Shown here: one piece after another, positions 26,801 to 34,996 of the stretch
Numbering within the stretch: the stretch's first letter is position 1
Layout of the letters: every line of letters starts with the position of its first letter
Assembly: GCF_004027225.2 (NCBI RefSeq)
Contig: NC_044290.2
Span: 10,308,906 to 10,372,905 of the forward strand
DNA length: 64,000 nt
Direction of reading: 5' to 3'
Origin: Strigops habroptila
Taxonomy: Eukaryota; Chordata; Aves; Psittaciformes; Psittacidae
The notes under the pieces: generated by a model
Told to the model about the DNA's origin: nothing
The model's database searches: none
What the model saw: only the letters and a program-made list of their open reading frames with translations
Program-made: the position numbers and the translations under genes

Positions 26801-29800
26801 GGAAGAGTGAAGATGTGGAGTTCCCCAACTCACATCAGGCTATGCCATTGGAAAATGATGGAACCAAGGGCTAAAAGGCAGATACTGAAAATAACATCTG
26901 GGAAACACCAACAAGTACATGACGGTCCAGATGCAAGACAGCAGGTGACACAAAATGCAGCATGAAAGATGAAAACACAGACATCCTTTTTTCAGTACTG
27001 TTTTACCCTCTTATATACGGCTAAAATCACCATGAAGTTCCCCTCTGGCCTACAGAGAACACATCAGCCTTCACACAAACCTAGAATTCAGCTTTTTCTC
27101 CTCAAATGTGTGTTACCAGAAACTAAACCTTCCCAGAAGAGTAGGCGTTTCAACATCTGCAACCGCTTATGCCTCTCATGGCCTCAGTGCAACTGAGGGA
27201 ATGGAAAACCAGCCGGTTTTGAGAGGACTCCAGCCGAAGGAATACAATCCACAAACAAACCCTTTCTTTAAGCCCAGTGATCTATCCTTGGAGGGCATCC
27301 ATGTCCTTGATGATGGGCCTTCAGTGAAGATGGAAACTAGCCGTGGTGCATGCGTGCAAGGGCTCTCTGCAATGCATACCATATGCTATTCGAATCCAGC
27401 ATAGACTGGAGAACTAAGTGGTTTTCAAGTTACACATCAAAACGTCAGGGATCCAGGTGATCTCTTAATCTGCACGTGGGACAGGGCAGGAACTGTACCT
27501 GATGGCTTCTTTCCCCTGGAATTCCAAAGGCACGGGTTCAACTATCTCACTGAAGCTTAAACTGCCATTGACGCTGCTCTCGTACAATTCCTTGTAGTTC
27601 TTTCTGTGCTTGGACCAAAAGGAGGGCTTCATGAAGAAGAACGGCGTGCGGCGCAGTCCGAACTCCCCTGGATAGCAAAGGGAAAAAGCCAGTTTCTTAA
27701 CAGTAACTGCAGATTCTCCTCCAAATTTGGCTTTTAGCTATAAAACCCATGAGCTACCCTGCTAAAGGCTCAGGAGCCAGCCTGCATTTCCATTCTGGAG
27801 GGATTCCATTAGCCAAGTTTACATTATCCACATTTAAGTCGTGGTTCCCATCAATGCTGCTAGGAGGCTCCGGTTTTTGCTAACTGTTTAAATACATGTG
27901 CAAATCTCTTTCTAGGCAAGAGAAATCCCCAGTGCTGAAAGAAAAGTGACTTAAACACAGGCTTAAAAACTAGAGAGAACAGAGGCAAAGAGAGCTGAAA
28001 GGCTCAACCTGGCATTCATCACAAGATTAACAACTGTATTCTGTGTTTCATGTTAAACTACTGCTGTCACAGGGAAAGGTCTGGAACAGGCAGAGGAGTC
28101 TTTAATTTTCAACCCTATAAGAGCAATTTGCAAAGCTGAGGCATTGGTTAACCCAGTAGGAAGCTTTTCCTCTAGAAAGAAGGGAACAGTAGTTTAGCTG
28201 GCATGCCTAAGGGCCACCGATTCTGAACATGCTGATACCCCTCCTCACATCTCACACCTTTAACAGGAAATAATTTATTTCAGCTACAAGTATTCTGAGT
28301 CACAGTGTGAAATGTATTTGCAAACAGCACCACCTCCTTTCTCCACAGTTGAAATTCAGACAGAAATAGAATTCTAAGATGTTTTAGGTTGGAAGGGACT
28401 TTAAAGCTCATCCAGCTCCAACCCCCTGCCACGGGCAGGGACACCTTCCACTAGAGCAGGTTGCTCCAAGCCCCTGTGTCCAACCTGGCCTTGAACACTG
28501 CCAGGGATGGGGCAGCCACAGCTTCTCTGGGCACTCTGTGCCAGCGCCTCAGCACCCTCACAGGGAAGAGCTTCTGCCTAAGAGCTCATCTCAGTCTCCC
28601 CTCTGGCAGGTTAAAGCCACTCCCCTTTGTCCTGTCACCAGCCATGTCAACCTGGGGCTCAGGACCTCAGGAACCGGTGATGCTAGCACCGTTCAGTCCA
28701 ATTTTTCTCATGAACATACCTGGCATAATCTGATCCAGGTAGACAGCTACGAGCAGATAAAATATGCTATCCAGCACCAATAAAATGAGAGAGATAAAGA
28801 GTGGGTAAGGACCGTGACTTAGATTTGAAAACGTTGCACCATCTTCATAATCTTCTAGATGCATGACCTGCCAAAAACCAGAGACAGAGGGAGATGTTAC
28901 ACACCAGCACTGTACCAGCCTGGGAAGACACAACAGCAAACTTAGCACAGGAATAAATGAAAAAGTGACTGAGATGACAGCAGTGAACACAAAGAATAAC
29001 AGCTGCTTCATGGTGCACTGTATTTTACTTGATACTAAATTGCTATGGCAAGCTATTAAAATAGGCATTTTTTTCCCCACCACCATCAGTTTATTAAAGA
29101 CAATCATCATAATTTAACTACATCAAGATGATGTAGTTAAAGATGACACAAGATAAATGAGCACAACAAGGTTGCAATCTGAGGGGAAGATGGTGAGTTA
29201 CCTGCGCAATGCCAATCAAGAAGCTGCACTGACACAAGGGGCTGAGGATCCACACGAAAGACTTGGGGAAATCTTCCAGCAGGACTATGTTAAGACCCAC
29301 AAAACCAAAAGCCAGCGTCGCCAAGAACTCCACTATTCCCACATGTTTTGACTTTTTGAATAGAGGTGTCAGCATAAGTGCAAAGAAAACCTAAGAACAG
29401 ATTAAAGAAACAGGTAATAAGGTAATATTAAGATATATTACAGGCTATATGAAAACCAAAGTAAAAAGACCATAGCTTCAATTTTCCCTCTGATACTCAC
29501 ATCATTTTCCTGGTAGTCACTACAGCATTCACCCACATCCCACTATTCCCTTACAAACAGACCATTGGGAGGGGCAGATTTCCCAAAGATGCCAAGTGAC
29601 AGAGCACAGGAAAATGTTATAAAGGAAAAATTTGTTATATAAATTAATTCTCTGACCTTTAATTAGGGTTTTAACATTACACTATATAGAAACAGCCAAT
29701 GTTTAGAAGAGGGCATGGGTTTGGACTTCAAAATGGTGCTGTACAGTGTTCAAAAACAGATGATTATCAACTTAGATATTTCAGTAAGGAAAGGTATTTC

Positions 29801-32800
29801 TCATAGTGACTATTGAGACCTGTACAACATCCTAAGCTGGAGAAGACCCTGGGAATGGGATGGGGATGGGTAAGACACCCACTGCCAATTGCTCCTACAG
29901 ATGCTGTGTTTGTTCCAGATGCTTTAATAGGGAGAACAAGGTCAGATGGGAAGGGAAAAAGCTCCATAGGGATGGGATGGCTGAATTCAGTGAGATCAGG
30001 AATACTTACTGAAGAGACTCCATACAGGAAAAAAAGGAGGAATATCACAAAGGCACTGCTCTGGGGAAAGAGAGAAGAGGCCGTCGCAATCACTGCCATA
30101 AGAATGGACATGACAAAAATCAGGCTTATGTACAGCAGCACCCAAGAAAGCCTAGGAGCAAAACAGGGCAAAAAGAACAGAAACCAGTCAGTGAATTCCC
30201 AGCCGGAATTATCCCCACACACAAATAGCTAAAACTACCATTCTTTAATATTCCAGACAGCTGCATCAGAGGACAAGCTTGCAACAAAACAAGAGCCCCC
30301 ACATAAAGAGAGCTCTTATAAACATCCCTGTGACTGTTCCAGGCATTAGAGCACACACATCAATACCCACAGCATCAGAAAGTTACACAATTAGATGATT
30401 CATGATTTTTATATTATTTAAACTTGCATCATTAATTCCCTGATACCACCAGAAGAGGGTAACTGAGCAGCAGGCTTCAATAATTAAAGAAATCCTATTT
30501 AATATTTAATACACTGGTCATTCCAGTAGCTGGGCTGGGTAATAAAATCCTTTTCTTTGTAAAAACAGAGCTGCAAGCCTGGGAGCAGTTCTGACCTCAG
30601 GAAATGAGGGAGGTTTGCAAACAGGCAGTGAAAAATGACACATCTTCAGCAGCAGCAAGTTTCCGACTTACATTCAGTGAATTATCAGAGCTGCGTTACC
30701 AGCATGTCATAACACATCGCTCCCATTTCACTATGGGAGAAGTAAAGTGATTCTCCCTGGACCAGAGACGCTCAGTGCTGATGTGCGAGAGGCGAGTGGG
30801 GATAGATGAATAATGCCACAGGTGAAGGCTTGACTAAATAGGATTTATCACCAAGGATGTACCAGAAATAACCAGAACTTCCAGGAAAAAAATCGGGTGC
30901 AGAAATCAAACAAAAGCAACCAGACAAAAATAACCCAGCTAGCTGTTACAGTGGGAAAGATGCTAAAACACCGTTGGCCCCTGCAGCAAAGGGCAAAGCT
31001 AAACCCATTTTTATCTCTGCAGCTACCAATGATTTCAAATTAGTACATCCCCTCATTTGGAAATAAGCCCAAACATTATATTGCACAAGGTAATTTCCAT
31101 CATGGTAAGGAAACAAATTAAAACCTGTTGCTTAGACTGCTCTGTCACATTATAATGATTGAGTTAGATTCATTTAATTACTTGTTGGGGAAGCTGCTGC
31201 TCAGCTCTGAAGAGAAACTGCAGGTTACCTGTGGAGCCGCCAGTAAAGGAGGCGCCGAGCCAAAAATATTTAAAACCAATAAAAACCAAACTACATAAAA
31301 ATCTCACACATCATCACATTTGAACCCCTCAAGTCAGGCATAACTTTACATGCATAAATGCAACAGCATTGCTCTGGTATTTACTTATTTAAATGATGCT
31401 GCAAGTTTCTCTCTGTTAGATTTGACAGAGCATCTCACTTTTACGCTGTTTCCAGTTCATCAGCCTGAAAACAACTAAAAAACTGGAAGATGGGATAGAA
31501 CTGTTTTCCTAGAAAGTGTTAGTTTTTACATTTCTTTATCTATTTTATATTTCTTTTATCAAGAATGGGTTATTTCAAACACTCACGTACCAAAAGGCAG
31601 TGTCGTGGAGTCCCAGTATTTTTAAGAACTCCTTCAACTTCCTCTCCTTCTCTGCCACAATATGAATTGCCAGATAATACCCAAATGGTGAGAAAGCGAT
31701 CACCAGGTAAATTAAAATGATGGCACGAGGAAAATTATCTATTTCCACCACTGCAGCCTCTCCCATAACCATTGCTCTTGTCAACTCAAGTTGTTCCCAA
31801 ACGGATTGATTGGTCTTCAGCTGGAAGGAAGAGAAGGAAGAGTTAGTTTTGCATCACTCCTGCTTTTGCAGCCCCATCCAACCCAGCAGCAGCAACTCCA
31901 GCTCAGCCCTTAAGTGTTGTCACTAAAAGGGAGCGATCTGGAGAGCCCAAACCCCTATAGTCCCCAAATCCCAGTCCAAAAGCACAGAAATTAGAGAAAA
32001 TCTGGATGCTAAGAGATAAAACTAATGATTTTGCAATTCCTATTGCCTAAAAATATGAGACTGGCTCTCACTGCAAGCGGCATGACGTGAGAGCAGCAGG
32101 GAAAAGGGCATTGCTGGCAAATACTGGCACCAAAATAGTAAGGCAAATTCTGCAGCGCCTTTTGGTGGAGCATTTGAAATAGCATTTTGAGGTGAGTACT
32201 GCTAAGCCTTTGTGTTTTGATGTCTAATGCAAGGCTCCAGCTCATTAGCACACAAATGAAGACAAATGTCTGTATTATTCAAACGGACAAGAACACCTCT
32301 GTACAAAACATGGCAAAACGCACATGAAATAGAATCCTAGAATAGTATGGGTTGGAAGGGGCCACAAAGCTCATCTAGTTCCAACCCCCTGCCACAGGCA
32401 GGAACACCTCCACTAGACCACGTTGCTCTTCTCATTGGATTCAAGCTGATTTTTGGTATGGGATTTTATACCATCAATAGATAACATCACAAAAACAGAG
32501 CCCTGGCAGTCCACGGATTTGAACCTCTTGCTTTAATGACATTATGTTTTCAGATTTACCTGTATAATTGCAGCATCGATGCAGGCTTGCAGAGCTATAA
32601 ACCCCGAGCTCCAGTACGTCACCGATTCACATCCTTTCCGCAGGTTGGAGCAACTGGCTGCAGAATGAAGCATGACATTTTAAAATGCAAACAGCCAGGG
32701 TTAATCTGTCCTGTCCCCAGTGTAAAGATGGGAATGACTTTCCAGTTTATCCCTTAAACAATACATATGAGTGTGCACATTCACCTCTTGATTCCATATA

Positions 32801-34996
32801 GATGGAAGACATAGCGACCGAATCGTGGAACCTCAGCTGGTAGGACATGGCATCGTTGAATACAACACCCACAAAGTTTGAGGGTTTAAAAGCACTGGCT
32901 TCTTGCAGCTCCTCTTCACTTAAATACTCCTCAGTGATGATGCCTGTGAGATAAAGGACATTATCACACTGATTTAGGTATCAGCACAGCATGGAGAAAA
33001 ACTATGCGTCAATTTTAAAGAAGCATCATGTTAATCATTAATGACTTATGTCATTTTGGAGATAGAGCTATAGATATATAGAGTTGTATTCTTGTCCCAG
33101 TGAAGGAAGTATTCTCCTAAATAGAAACTGGCAGGAGTATTGCTCAGTAGCAGGGTAAAATTTAATCTTATCCCTGAATCTTCCCTTTTTCCACCCCCCT
33201 ATTTTTTGCTGCTCCAACAGCTTCTGAGCCCCAATCCTCTGCCAGCTATTCCAGAGTTTATTCTCCAGTACCAGCACTTTTCAAGAAGGGCAGATTAAGA
33301 GGCACATTGGGCTAAATATATGAAAACATGTTATTTTGCACCAACTTCGGCAAAGAGCGGGAGGAAGATGCGAAAGCAGAAAGTGGAACCATTTGCACCC
33401 ATAAGGAAAATGTAGATGTTGGGCTGGTTCTCCAGCTCCTCTGAAGCATGTAGAGCACAAGAAAGAGAATCAAAGACACCAAACTAATACATCAGAGGGG
33501 TTTGGGAGAGATAAGTTCCCATTTACGTGCAAGATGTGTAGGCAAAGCACTTAAAAAAAGAAAACAAGAATAAAATCCCTTTCAAAAACAGACGTGACAC
33601 AGTGTTAACAGCAGTTAAACAGAAATAAAGATGCTGTTGTGATAGTAACAACAGGATGGAAACCACAACTTAAAACATCTGCAGGACAGCATCATCTCCT
33701 GAATCTGCCCCAGAGCTGTCCGGGGGTTTTTGTGCTTTGCATCTGGGGCCTCCCAAAACCTCTCCTGCAGCCACATAACACTTGTTGGCTGCAGCAGGAG
33801 AATGGGAATCGCTGTGCAATGGCAGTGCCAGAACATTTGCCAGCCAAGCAGAAAAAACGCCTTCACAGTCTCTGTCTGAGAAGAATGAAAAGAAATGCTT
33901 TTTTCCTATCATCACCAGTGACAAACAGAAGCCACAGCGTGAGATATACTGAGGAAAATAAGATGCTTAGTGTCTAAATACCATCTTCGAAGTTATCAAA
34001 AGCCACTTTCTTCATGATTTCTCGTGCCATCCGGGTCGGTGGTGTGTATCCGATGATGAAATTCACCAGCATGGAGGTATCCAGAGTGCCGAGGTTGGTG
34101 TTGGCCACCTCGCCGTACTTCCTATGCGGGTGCATCATACTCATCAGAATGAGCCAGAACAAGAAGAAGAGTGGGAACAGGACCTCCTGTGTGAGGAAAG
34201 AAAGAAATGTGACAACTCCAAAGAGTGAGCACAGAAATGAAAACTTACACAAGTTTCTCCTAGTTACACAAAGCTTAAAGGAGGGACCATAAGTTTAATC
34301 ACCTTGTTCCTGTAAATTTCCCTGAACATTTGCAATGCAACAGCAATTTCAATGCCAAATCCTTCCCTGGCACTGCAGCACGATTTTAATTGCATGCATT
34401 AGTAACCTAAGAAGCCACTTTAAGGTACAAAGGGATAATTCTACATGCTTTAAATATCAGCAAAATTATGCTGTTTGGGTGGAAAGTAGCAAAACACAAA
34501 GCATGAACCGTTAAACAAGTCTAGCCAAGCATTGAACTGCCTCTTCTATACCTCAAAATGAATCTTAAAGTAGTATACACATCACCTATGCATAGGGGTG
34601 AACTGTTAGGAAAGATAAAACCTTTTGGAGAGGTCAAATCCTGCTATAATGCTCAGATATGGGTGCAAACGTGCAATGAGATTGCAATATTAATACAAAG
34701 ATAATGCCTTACACCTCAGGATACATTTTCAACCAAAGCACCACAAAATACCTTCTCAAAAATCCTATTCCACCCCAAAATTCAGAGCAGACTGTGAAGC
34801 TTCAGAAGCATTGTAACAAAACTCTGACTCAGGAGCCACTTGACTGCAGAATAACAGCAGACACAAAGGCAGCAGCAAGTGCTCCACTTACCTGAACGCT
34901 GCTCTTTTTAGTCCTGCACTTAATAAGACAGTTCTTGAATAGAAGAGCTTTCGTTTGCCTCCACACTCCTGCTTCTCTTGGAGCAGCTGGTGCCAT
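8697..34996 (-). CDS. ABCA5: ABCA5, full-size ABC transporter, complete (38 coding exons, 1,648 residues)
   Basis: ABCA5 is a full transporter of late endosomes, lysosomes and Golgi, associated with cholesterol and phospholipid handling. The 38 coding exons sum to 4,947 bases (1,648 codons plus stop), close to the 1,642 residues of human ABCA5, with all junctions GT-AG and no frame break. Order: cytosolic start with GVWRQT; TM1 about 36-58; extracytosolic domain 1; TM2-6 about 220-420; NBD1 with Walker A GHSGTGKT (517-524), Q-loop Q566, LSGGQ (618-622), Walker B LLLDEP (D642, E643), H-loop H674; TM7 about 868-890; extracytosolic domain 2; TM8-12 about 1,026-1,235; acidic linker; NBD2 with Walker [10 protein letters not shown] (1339-1347), Q1387, degenerate signature LGVGL (1439-1443), Walker B LLDEP (D1463, E1464), H1497. 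It ends TQEDRVVF as in mammals. The ATG context is A at -3 and G at +4. It is transcribed away from MAP2K6 and toward its tandem paralogue. Confidence 0.97.
9361..9416 (-). CDS. ABCA5: ABCA5 exon 38 (residues 1595-1613)
   Basis: Small 56-base exon encoding [18 protein letters not shown]. Acceptor CGACAG, donor ACAG|GTATGT. Confidence 0.93.
9674..9753 (-). CDS. ABCA5: ABCA5 exon 37 (residues 1568-1595)
   Basis: [20 protein letters not shown] then FSKLEE, carrying the ABCA VFVFA-like tail region. Acceptor TTCCAG, donor GAAG|GTAATT. Confidence 0.94.
9754..10706 (-). other. ABCA5: ABCA5 intron 36
   Basis: 953-base intron between residue-1568-split exons. No repeat family or RNA gene recognised. 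Confidence 0.7.
10707..10856 (-). CDS. ABCA5: ABCA5 exon 36 (residues 1518-1568)
   Basis: [35 protein letters not shown] and [10 protein letters not shown], the conserved ABCA C-terminal block. Acceptor TGGTAG, donor AAAG|GTGAAG. Confidence 0.95.
11064..11183 (-). CDS. ABCA5: ABCA5 exon 35 (residues 1478-1518; H-loop of NBD2)
   Basis: [20 protein letters not shown] with H1497, then [19 protein letters not shown]. Acceptor CTGTAG, donor TCAG|GTACCA. Confidence 0.95.
11555..11649 (-). CDS. ABCA5: ABCA5 exon 34 (residues 1447-1478; Walker B of NBD2)
   Basis: [20 protein letters not shown] with D1463 and E1464, then [12 protein letters not shown]. Acceptor TCCCAG, donor ATGTG|GTGAGT splits the Trp codon. 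Confidence 0.95.
11736..11811 (-). CDS. ABCA5: ABCA5 exon 33 (residues 1421-1446; degenerate NBD2 signature)
   Basis: [17 protein letters not shown] then LGVGLKRK, where LGVGL stands in place of LSGGQ (human has LPAGI). Acceptor CTACAG, donor CAAG|GTATGG. Confidence 0.94.
12068..12243 (-). CDS. ABCA5: ABCA5 exon 32 (residues 1363-1421; Q-loop of NBD2)
   Basis: [20 protein letters not shown]-loop [13 protein letters not shown] (Q1387), then [14 protein letters not shown]. Acceptor TCGCAG, donor AACG|GTAAGT. Confidence 0.95.
12384..12475 (-). CDS. ABCA5: ABCA5 exon 31 (residues 1332-1362; Walker A of NBD2)
   Basis: [20 protein letters not shown] with Walker A K1345, then [10 protein letters not shown]. 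Acceptor TTTTAG, donor GCAA|GTACGT. Confidence 0.95.
12579..12696 (-). CDS. ABCA5: ABCA5 exon 30 (residues 1293-1332)
   Basis: Start of NBD2: [20 protein letters not shown] and [15 protein letters not shown]. Acceptor TTCCAG, donor AAAG|GTTGGA. Confidence 0.94.
12783..12909 (-). CDS. ABCA5: ABCA5 exon 29 (residues 1250-1292; acidic linker)
   Basis: Linker before NBD2: [20 protein letters not shown], then [12 protein letters not shown]. The acidic core and VKAERL are conserved, but the CQCC of human ABCA5 is replaced by SSPK. Acceptor CCCTTAG, donor GGAG|GTAACG, phase 0. Confidence 0.92.
13428..13519 (-). CDS. ABCA5: ABCA5 exon 28 (residues 1220-1250; TM12)
   Basis: [20 protein letters not shown] then REDPFFR, aligned with human PYLQCVLWIFLLQYYEKKYG...RKDPFFR. 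It has no in-frame ATG and is short, so it is easily missed. Acceptor GTTTAG, donor TCAG|GTCTGT. Confidence 0.92.
14052..14126 (-). CDS. ABCA5: ABCA5 exon 27 (residues 1195-1219)
   Basis: [11 protein letters not shown], then [14 protein letters not shown], matching the human TYNPWDRLSVAVIS block. Acceptor TGTCAG, donor AGCT|GTAAGC, phase 0. Confidence 0.93.
14612..14749 (-). CDS. ABCA5: ABCA5 exon 26 (residues 1149-1194)
   Basis: [20 protein letters not shown] and [18 protein letters not shown]11 region. Acceptor GTACAG, donor AAAG|GTAAGG, phase 0. Confidence 0.94.
14989..15102 (-). CDS. ABCA5: ABCA5 exon 25 (residues 1111-1148)
   Basis: [20 protein letters not shown] (TM10), then [16 protein letters not shown]. 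Acceptor TTGCAG, donor AGTG|GTGAGT, phase 0. Confidence 0.94.
15922..16297 (-). repeat. CR1 LINE 3' fragment in ABCA5 intron 24
   Basis: Starts with the reverse complement of the CR1 tail (TCATAGAATCACAGA) and continues through the GGTTGCTCCAAGCC and AACACTGCCAGGGATG blocks shared by all large copies in this window. The element is in the sense orientation relative to ABCA5 and starts about 80 bases downstream of the exon 24 donor. Confidence 0.92.
16378..16548 (-). CDS. ABCA5: ABCA5 exon 24 (residues 1054-1110)
   Basis: [20 protein letters not shown] then TM9 ([19 protein letters not shown]). Acceptor TTGTAG, donor TGTG|GTGAGT, phase 0. Confidence 0.94.
16676..16789 (-). CDS. ABCA5: ABCA5 exon 23 (residues 1016-1053)
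   Basis: [20 protein letters not shown] (TM8) and [13 protein letters not shown]. Acceptor TTTCAG, donor TAAG|GTAAAC, phase 0. Confidence 0.94.
17195..17325 (-). repeat. CR1 fragment in ABCA5 intron 22
   Basis: ATCATAGAATCATGGAATGG then TTTGGGTTGGAAAGGACC, followed by shortened CR1 3' sequence with an internal deletion. It lies about 70 bases beyond the exon 22 donor. Confidence 0.9.
17392..17529 (-). CDS. ABCA5: ABCA5 exon 22 (residues 970-1015)
   Basis: [20 protein letters not shown], then [16 protein letters not shown]; sequons NST and NVT. Acceptor TTCCAG, donor TCAG|GTGAGC, phase 0. Confidence 0.94.
17530..18478 (-). other. ABCA5: ABCA5 intron 21
   Basis: 949-base AT-rich intron. No repeat, exon or RNA gene recognised in it. 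Confidence 0.7.
18479..18612 (-). CDS. ABCA5: ABCA5 exon 21 (residues 925-969)
   Basis: Extracytosolic domain 2: [19 protein letters not shown], then [17 protein letters not shown]. Acceptor CACCAG, donor ACAG|GTAAGA. A CR1 tail begins about 24 bases upstream of the acceptor. Confidence 0.94.
18637..18775 (-). repeat. divergent CR1 fragment abutting the exon 21 acceptor
   Basis: A degenerate CR1 tail (CACAGAATTGTGGAATTG, then GGTTGAAAAGACCATCAAG) followed by TCCAACCATCAACCCAGCAC, the older CR1 subfamily type. It is the same subfamily as the copy at 63.5 kb. Confidence 0.85.
19527..19696 (-). CDS. ABCA5: ABCA5 exon 20 (residues 868-925; TM7)
   Basis: TM7 [19 protein letters not shown], then the start of extracytosolic domain 2 with [19 protein letters not shown] and sequon NST. 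Acceptor TTTCAG, donor ACAG|GTAGGA. Confidence 0.94.
19946..20147 (-). CDS. ABCA5: ABCA5 exon 19 (residues 801-868)
   Basis: [36 protein letters not shown], then [20 protein letters not shown] leading to TM7. Acceptor TTTCAG, donor TTAT|GTAAGT. Confidence 0.94.
20148..21160 (-). other. ABCA5: ABCA5 intron 18
   Basis: About 1.0 kb. It holds one short CR1 tail near 20,405; the rest is unique-looking AT-rich sequence. Confidence 0.65.
20405..20500 (-). repeat. short CR1 tail in ABCA5 intron 18
   Basis: CATGGAATCATAGAATCAAC, then GGTTGGAGAAGACCTTTAAG and CAAGTCCAACC: the terminal ~100 bases of a CR1 copy in the minus orientation. Confidence 0.85.
21161..21280 (-). CDS. ABCA5: ABCA5 exon 18 (residues 761-801)
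   Basis: [17 protein letters not shown], then [21 protein letters not shown]. Acceptor CTCTAG, donor GCAG|GTAGGG. Confidence 0.94.
21281..22512 (-). other. ABCA5: ABCA5 intron 17
   Basis: 1.2-kb intron. I see no repeat, exon or RNA gene in it; open frames at 21,935-22,311 have no recognisable homology. Confidence 0.65.
22513..22652 (-). CDS. ABCA5: ABCA5 exon 17 (residues 714-761)
   Basis: [35 protein letters not shown] and [11 protein letters not shown], the regulatory stretch after NBD1. Acceptor TTCTTAG, donor GCAG|GTACCG. Confidence 0.95.
22834..22924 (-). CDS. ABCA5: ABCA5 exon 16 (residues 684-714)
   Basis: [20 protein letters not shown] then KWGIGYRL, the ABCA block after NBD1. Acceptor TTCTAG, donor TGAG|GTATTC. 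Confidence 0.94.
23109..23247 (-). CDS. ABCA5: ABCA5 exon 15 (residues 638-684; Walker B and H-loop of NBD1)
   Basis: [20 protein letters not shown] with catalytic E643, then [16 protein letters not shown] with switch histidine H674. Acceptor ACTAAG, donor GCTG|GTGAGT. Confidence 0.96.
23690..23945 (+). repeat. CR1 fragment in ABCA5 intron 14, antisense to the gene
   Basis: Ends AACTCAAACCAGTCTGTGAT, then TCTATGATTCTATGG, a typical CR1 3' terminus on the plus strand. It is the only CR1 in ABCA5 that runs against the gene. Confidence 0.92.
24323..24442 (-). CDS. ABCA5: ABCA5 exon 14 (residues 598-637; NBD1 signature)
   Basis: Carries the canonical ABC signature [10 protein letters not shown] (618-627) followed by VAVLGNPK. 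Acceptor TTTTAG, donor GAAG|GTGAGT, phase 0. Confidence 0.95.
24857..25032 (-). CDS. ABCA5: ABCA5 exon 13 (residues 539-597; Q-loop of NBD1)
   Basis: [18 protein letters not shown]-loop [10 protein letters not shown] (Q566), then [17 protein letters not shown]. Acceptor TTATAG, donor AGAG|GTAATC. Confidence 0.95.
25233..25343 (-). CDS. ABCA5: ABCA5 exon 12 (residues 502-539; Walker A of NBD1)
   Basis: Encodes [28 protein letters not shown]; the Walker A lysine is K523. Acceptor GACCAG, donor GATG|GTGAGC. Confidence 0.95.
25890..25948 (-). CDS. ABCA5: ABCA5 exon 11 (residues 482-502)
   Basis: Small 59-base exon encoding [19 protein letters not shown] at the start of NBD1. Acceptor CTTTCAG, donor AGAA|GTAAGA. 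Confidence 0.93.
25949..27498 (-). other. ABCA5: ABCA5 intron 10
   Basis: The longest of the internal ABCA5 introns (about 1.55 kb) between the NBD1 linker and NBD1 start. No CR1 or other repeat recognised. Short open frames carry no homology. Confidence 0.65.
27499..27667 (-). CDS. ABCA5: ABCA5 exon 10 (residues 426-482)
   Basis: Linker from TM6 to NBD1: [17 protein letters not shown]...[20 protein letters not shown], parallel to human ABCA5. Acceptor ATCCAG, donor TCAG|GTACAG. Confidence 0.95.
28365..28650 (-). repeat. CR1 fragment in ABCA5 intron 9
   Basis: TAGAATTCTAAGATGTTTTA, then GGTTGGAAGGGACTTTAAAG and the shared CR1 3' body to about GGTTAAAGCCACTCCCCTTT. It ends about 70 bases upstream of the exon 9 donor, in the downstream intron. 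Confidence 0.92.
28720..28867 (-). CDS. ABCA5: ABCA5 exon 9 (residues 377-426)
   Basis: [14 protein letters not shown] loop and TM6 ([22 protein letters not shown]), ending DQIMPG as the chain leaves the membrane toward NBD1. Acceptor TGGCAG, donor CCAG|GTATGT. Confidence 0.95.
29113..29141. repeat. perfect 13-bp inverted repeat with 3-base loop (intron 8)
   Basis: Arms 29,113-29,125 and 29,129-29,141 are exact reverse complements around the loop AGA. It lies about 60 bases downstream of the exon 8 donor of ABCA5. Confidence 0.8.
29202..29390 (-). CDS. ABCA5: ABCA5 exon 8 (residues 314-376)
   Basis: [16 protein letters not shown] followed by TM5 and the [14 protein letters not shown] segment. 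Acceptor TTCTTAG, donor GCAG|GTAACT, phase 0. Confidence 0.95.
30010..30151 (-). CDS. ABCA5: ABCA5 exon 7 (residues 266-313)
   Basis: TM3 and TM4: [17 protein letters not shown] and [14 protein letters not shown]. Acceptor CTCCTAG, donor TTCA|GTAAGT, phase 0. Confidence 0.95.
30152..31590 (-). other. ABCA5: ABCA5 intron 6
   Basis: About 1.44 kb, AT-rich, no repeat family, exon or RNA gene recognised. Confidence 0.65.
31591..31820 (-). CDS. ABCA5: ABCA5 exon 6 (residues 190-266)
   Basis: End of extracytosolic domain 1 (sequon NQS at 193) and TM2 (about 222-243), then the cytosolic [26 protein letters not shown] segment conserved across ABCA proteins. Donor TTTTG|GTACGT splits the Trp codon. 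Confidence 0.95.
32328..32430 (-). repeat. short CR1 tail in ABCA5 intron 5
   Basis: ATAGAATCCTAGAATAGTAT, then GGGTTGGAAGGGGCCACAAAG and the CR1 body up to ACCACGTTGCTC, truncated there. Confidence 0.88.
32560..32657 (-). CDS. ABCA5: ABCA5 exon 5 (residues 157-189)
   Basis: Encodes SCSNLRKGC...[20 protein letters not shown], matching the human SGFTVLQASIDAAIIQ block of extracytosolic domain 1. Acceptor TCTGCAG, donor CAG|GTAAAT. Confidence 0.94.
32785..32943 (-). CDS. ABCA5: ABCA5 exon 4 (residues 104-157)
   Basis: Extracytosolic domain 1, containing the strongly conserved [11 protein letters not shown] and SSIYMESR blocks. Flanked by CTCACAG and AGAG|GTGAAT. Confidence 0.94.
32944..33981 (-). 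other. ABCA5: ABCA5 intron 3
   Basis: About 1.0 kb. Nothing beyond ordinary intron sequence is recognised. Confidence 0.65.
33982..34186 (-). CDS. ABCA5: ABCA5 exon 3 (residues 36-104)
   Basis: Encodes TM1 ([18 protein letters not shown]) and the start of extracytosolic domain 1 with [19 protein letters not shown]. Acceptor CACACAG, donor GATG|GTATTT, ends in phase 1. Confidence 0.95.
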
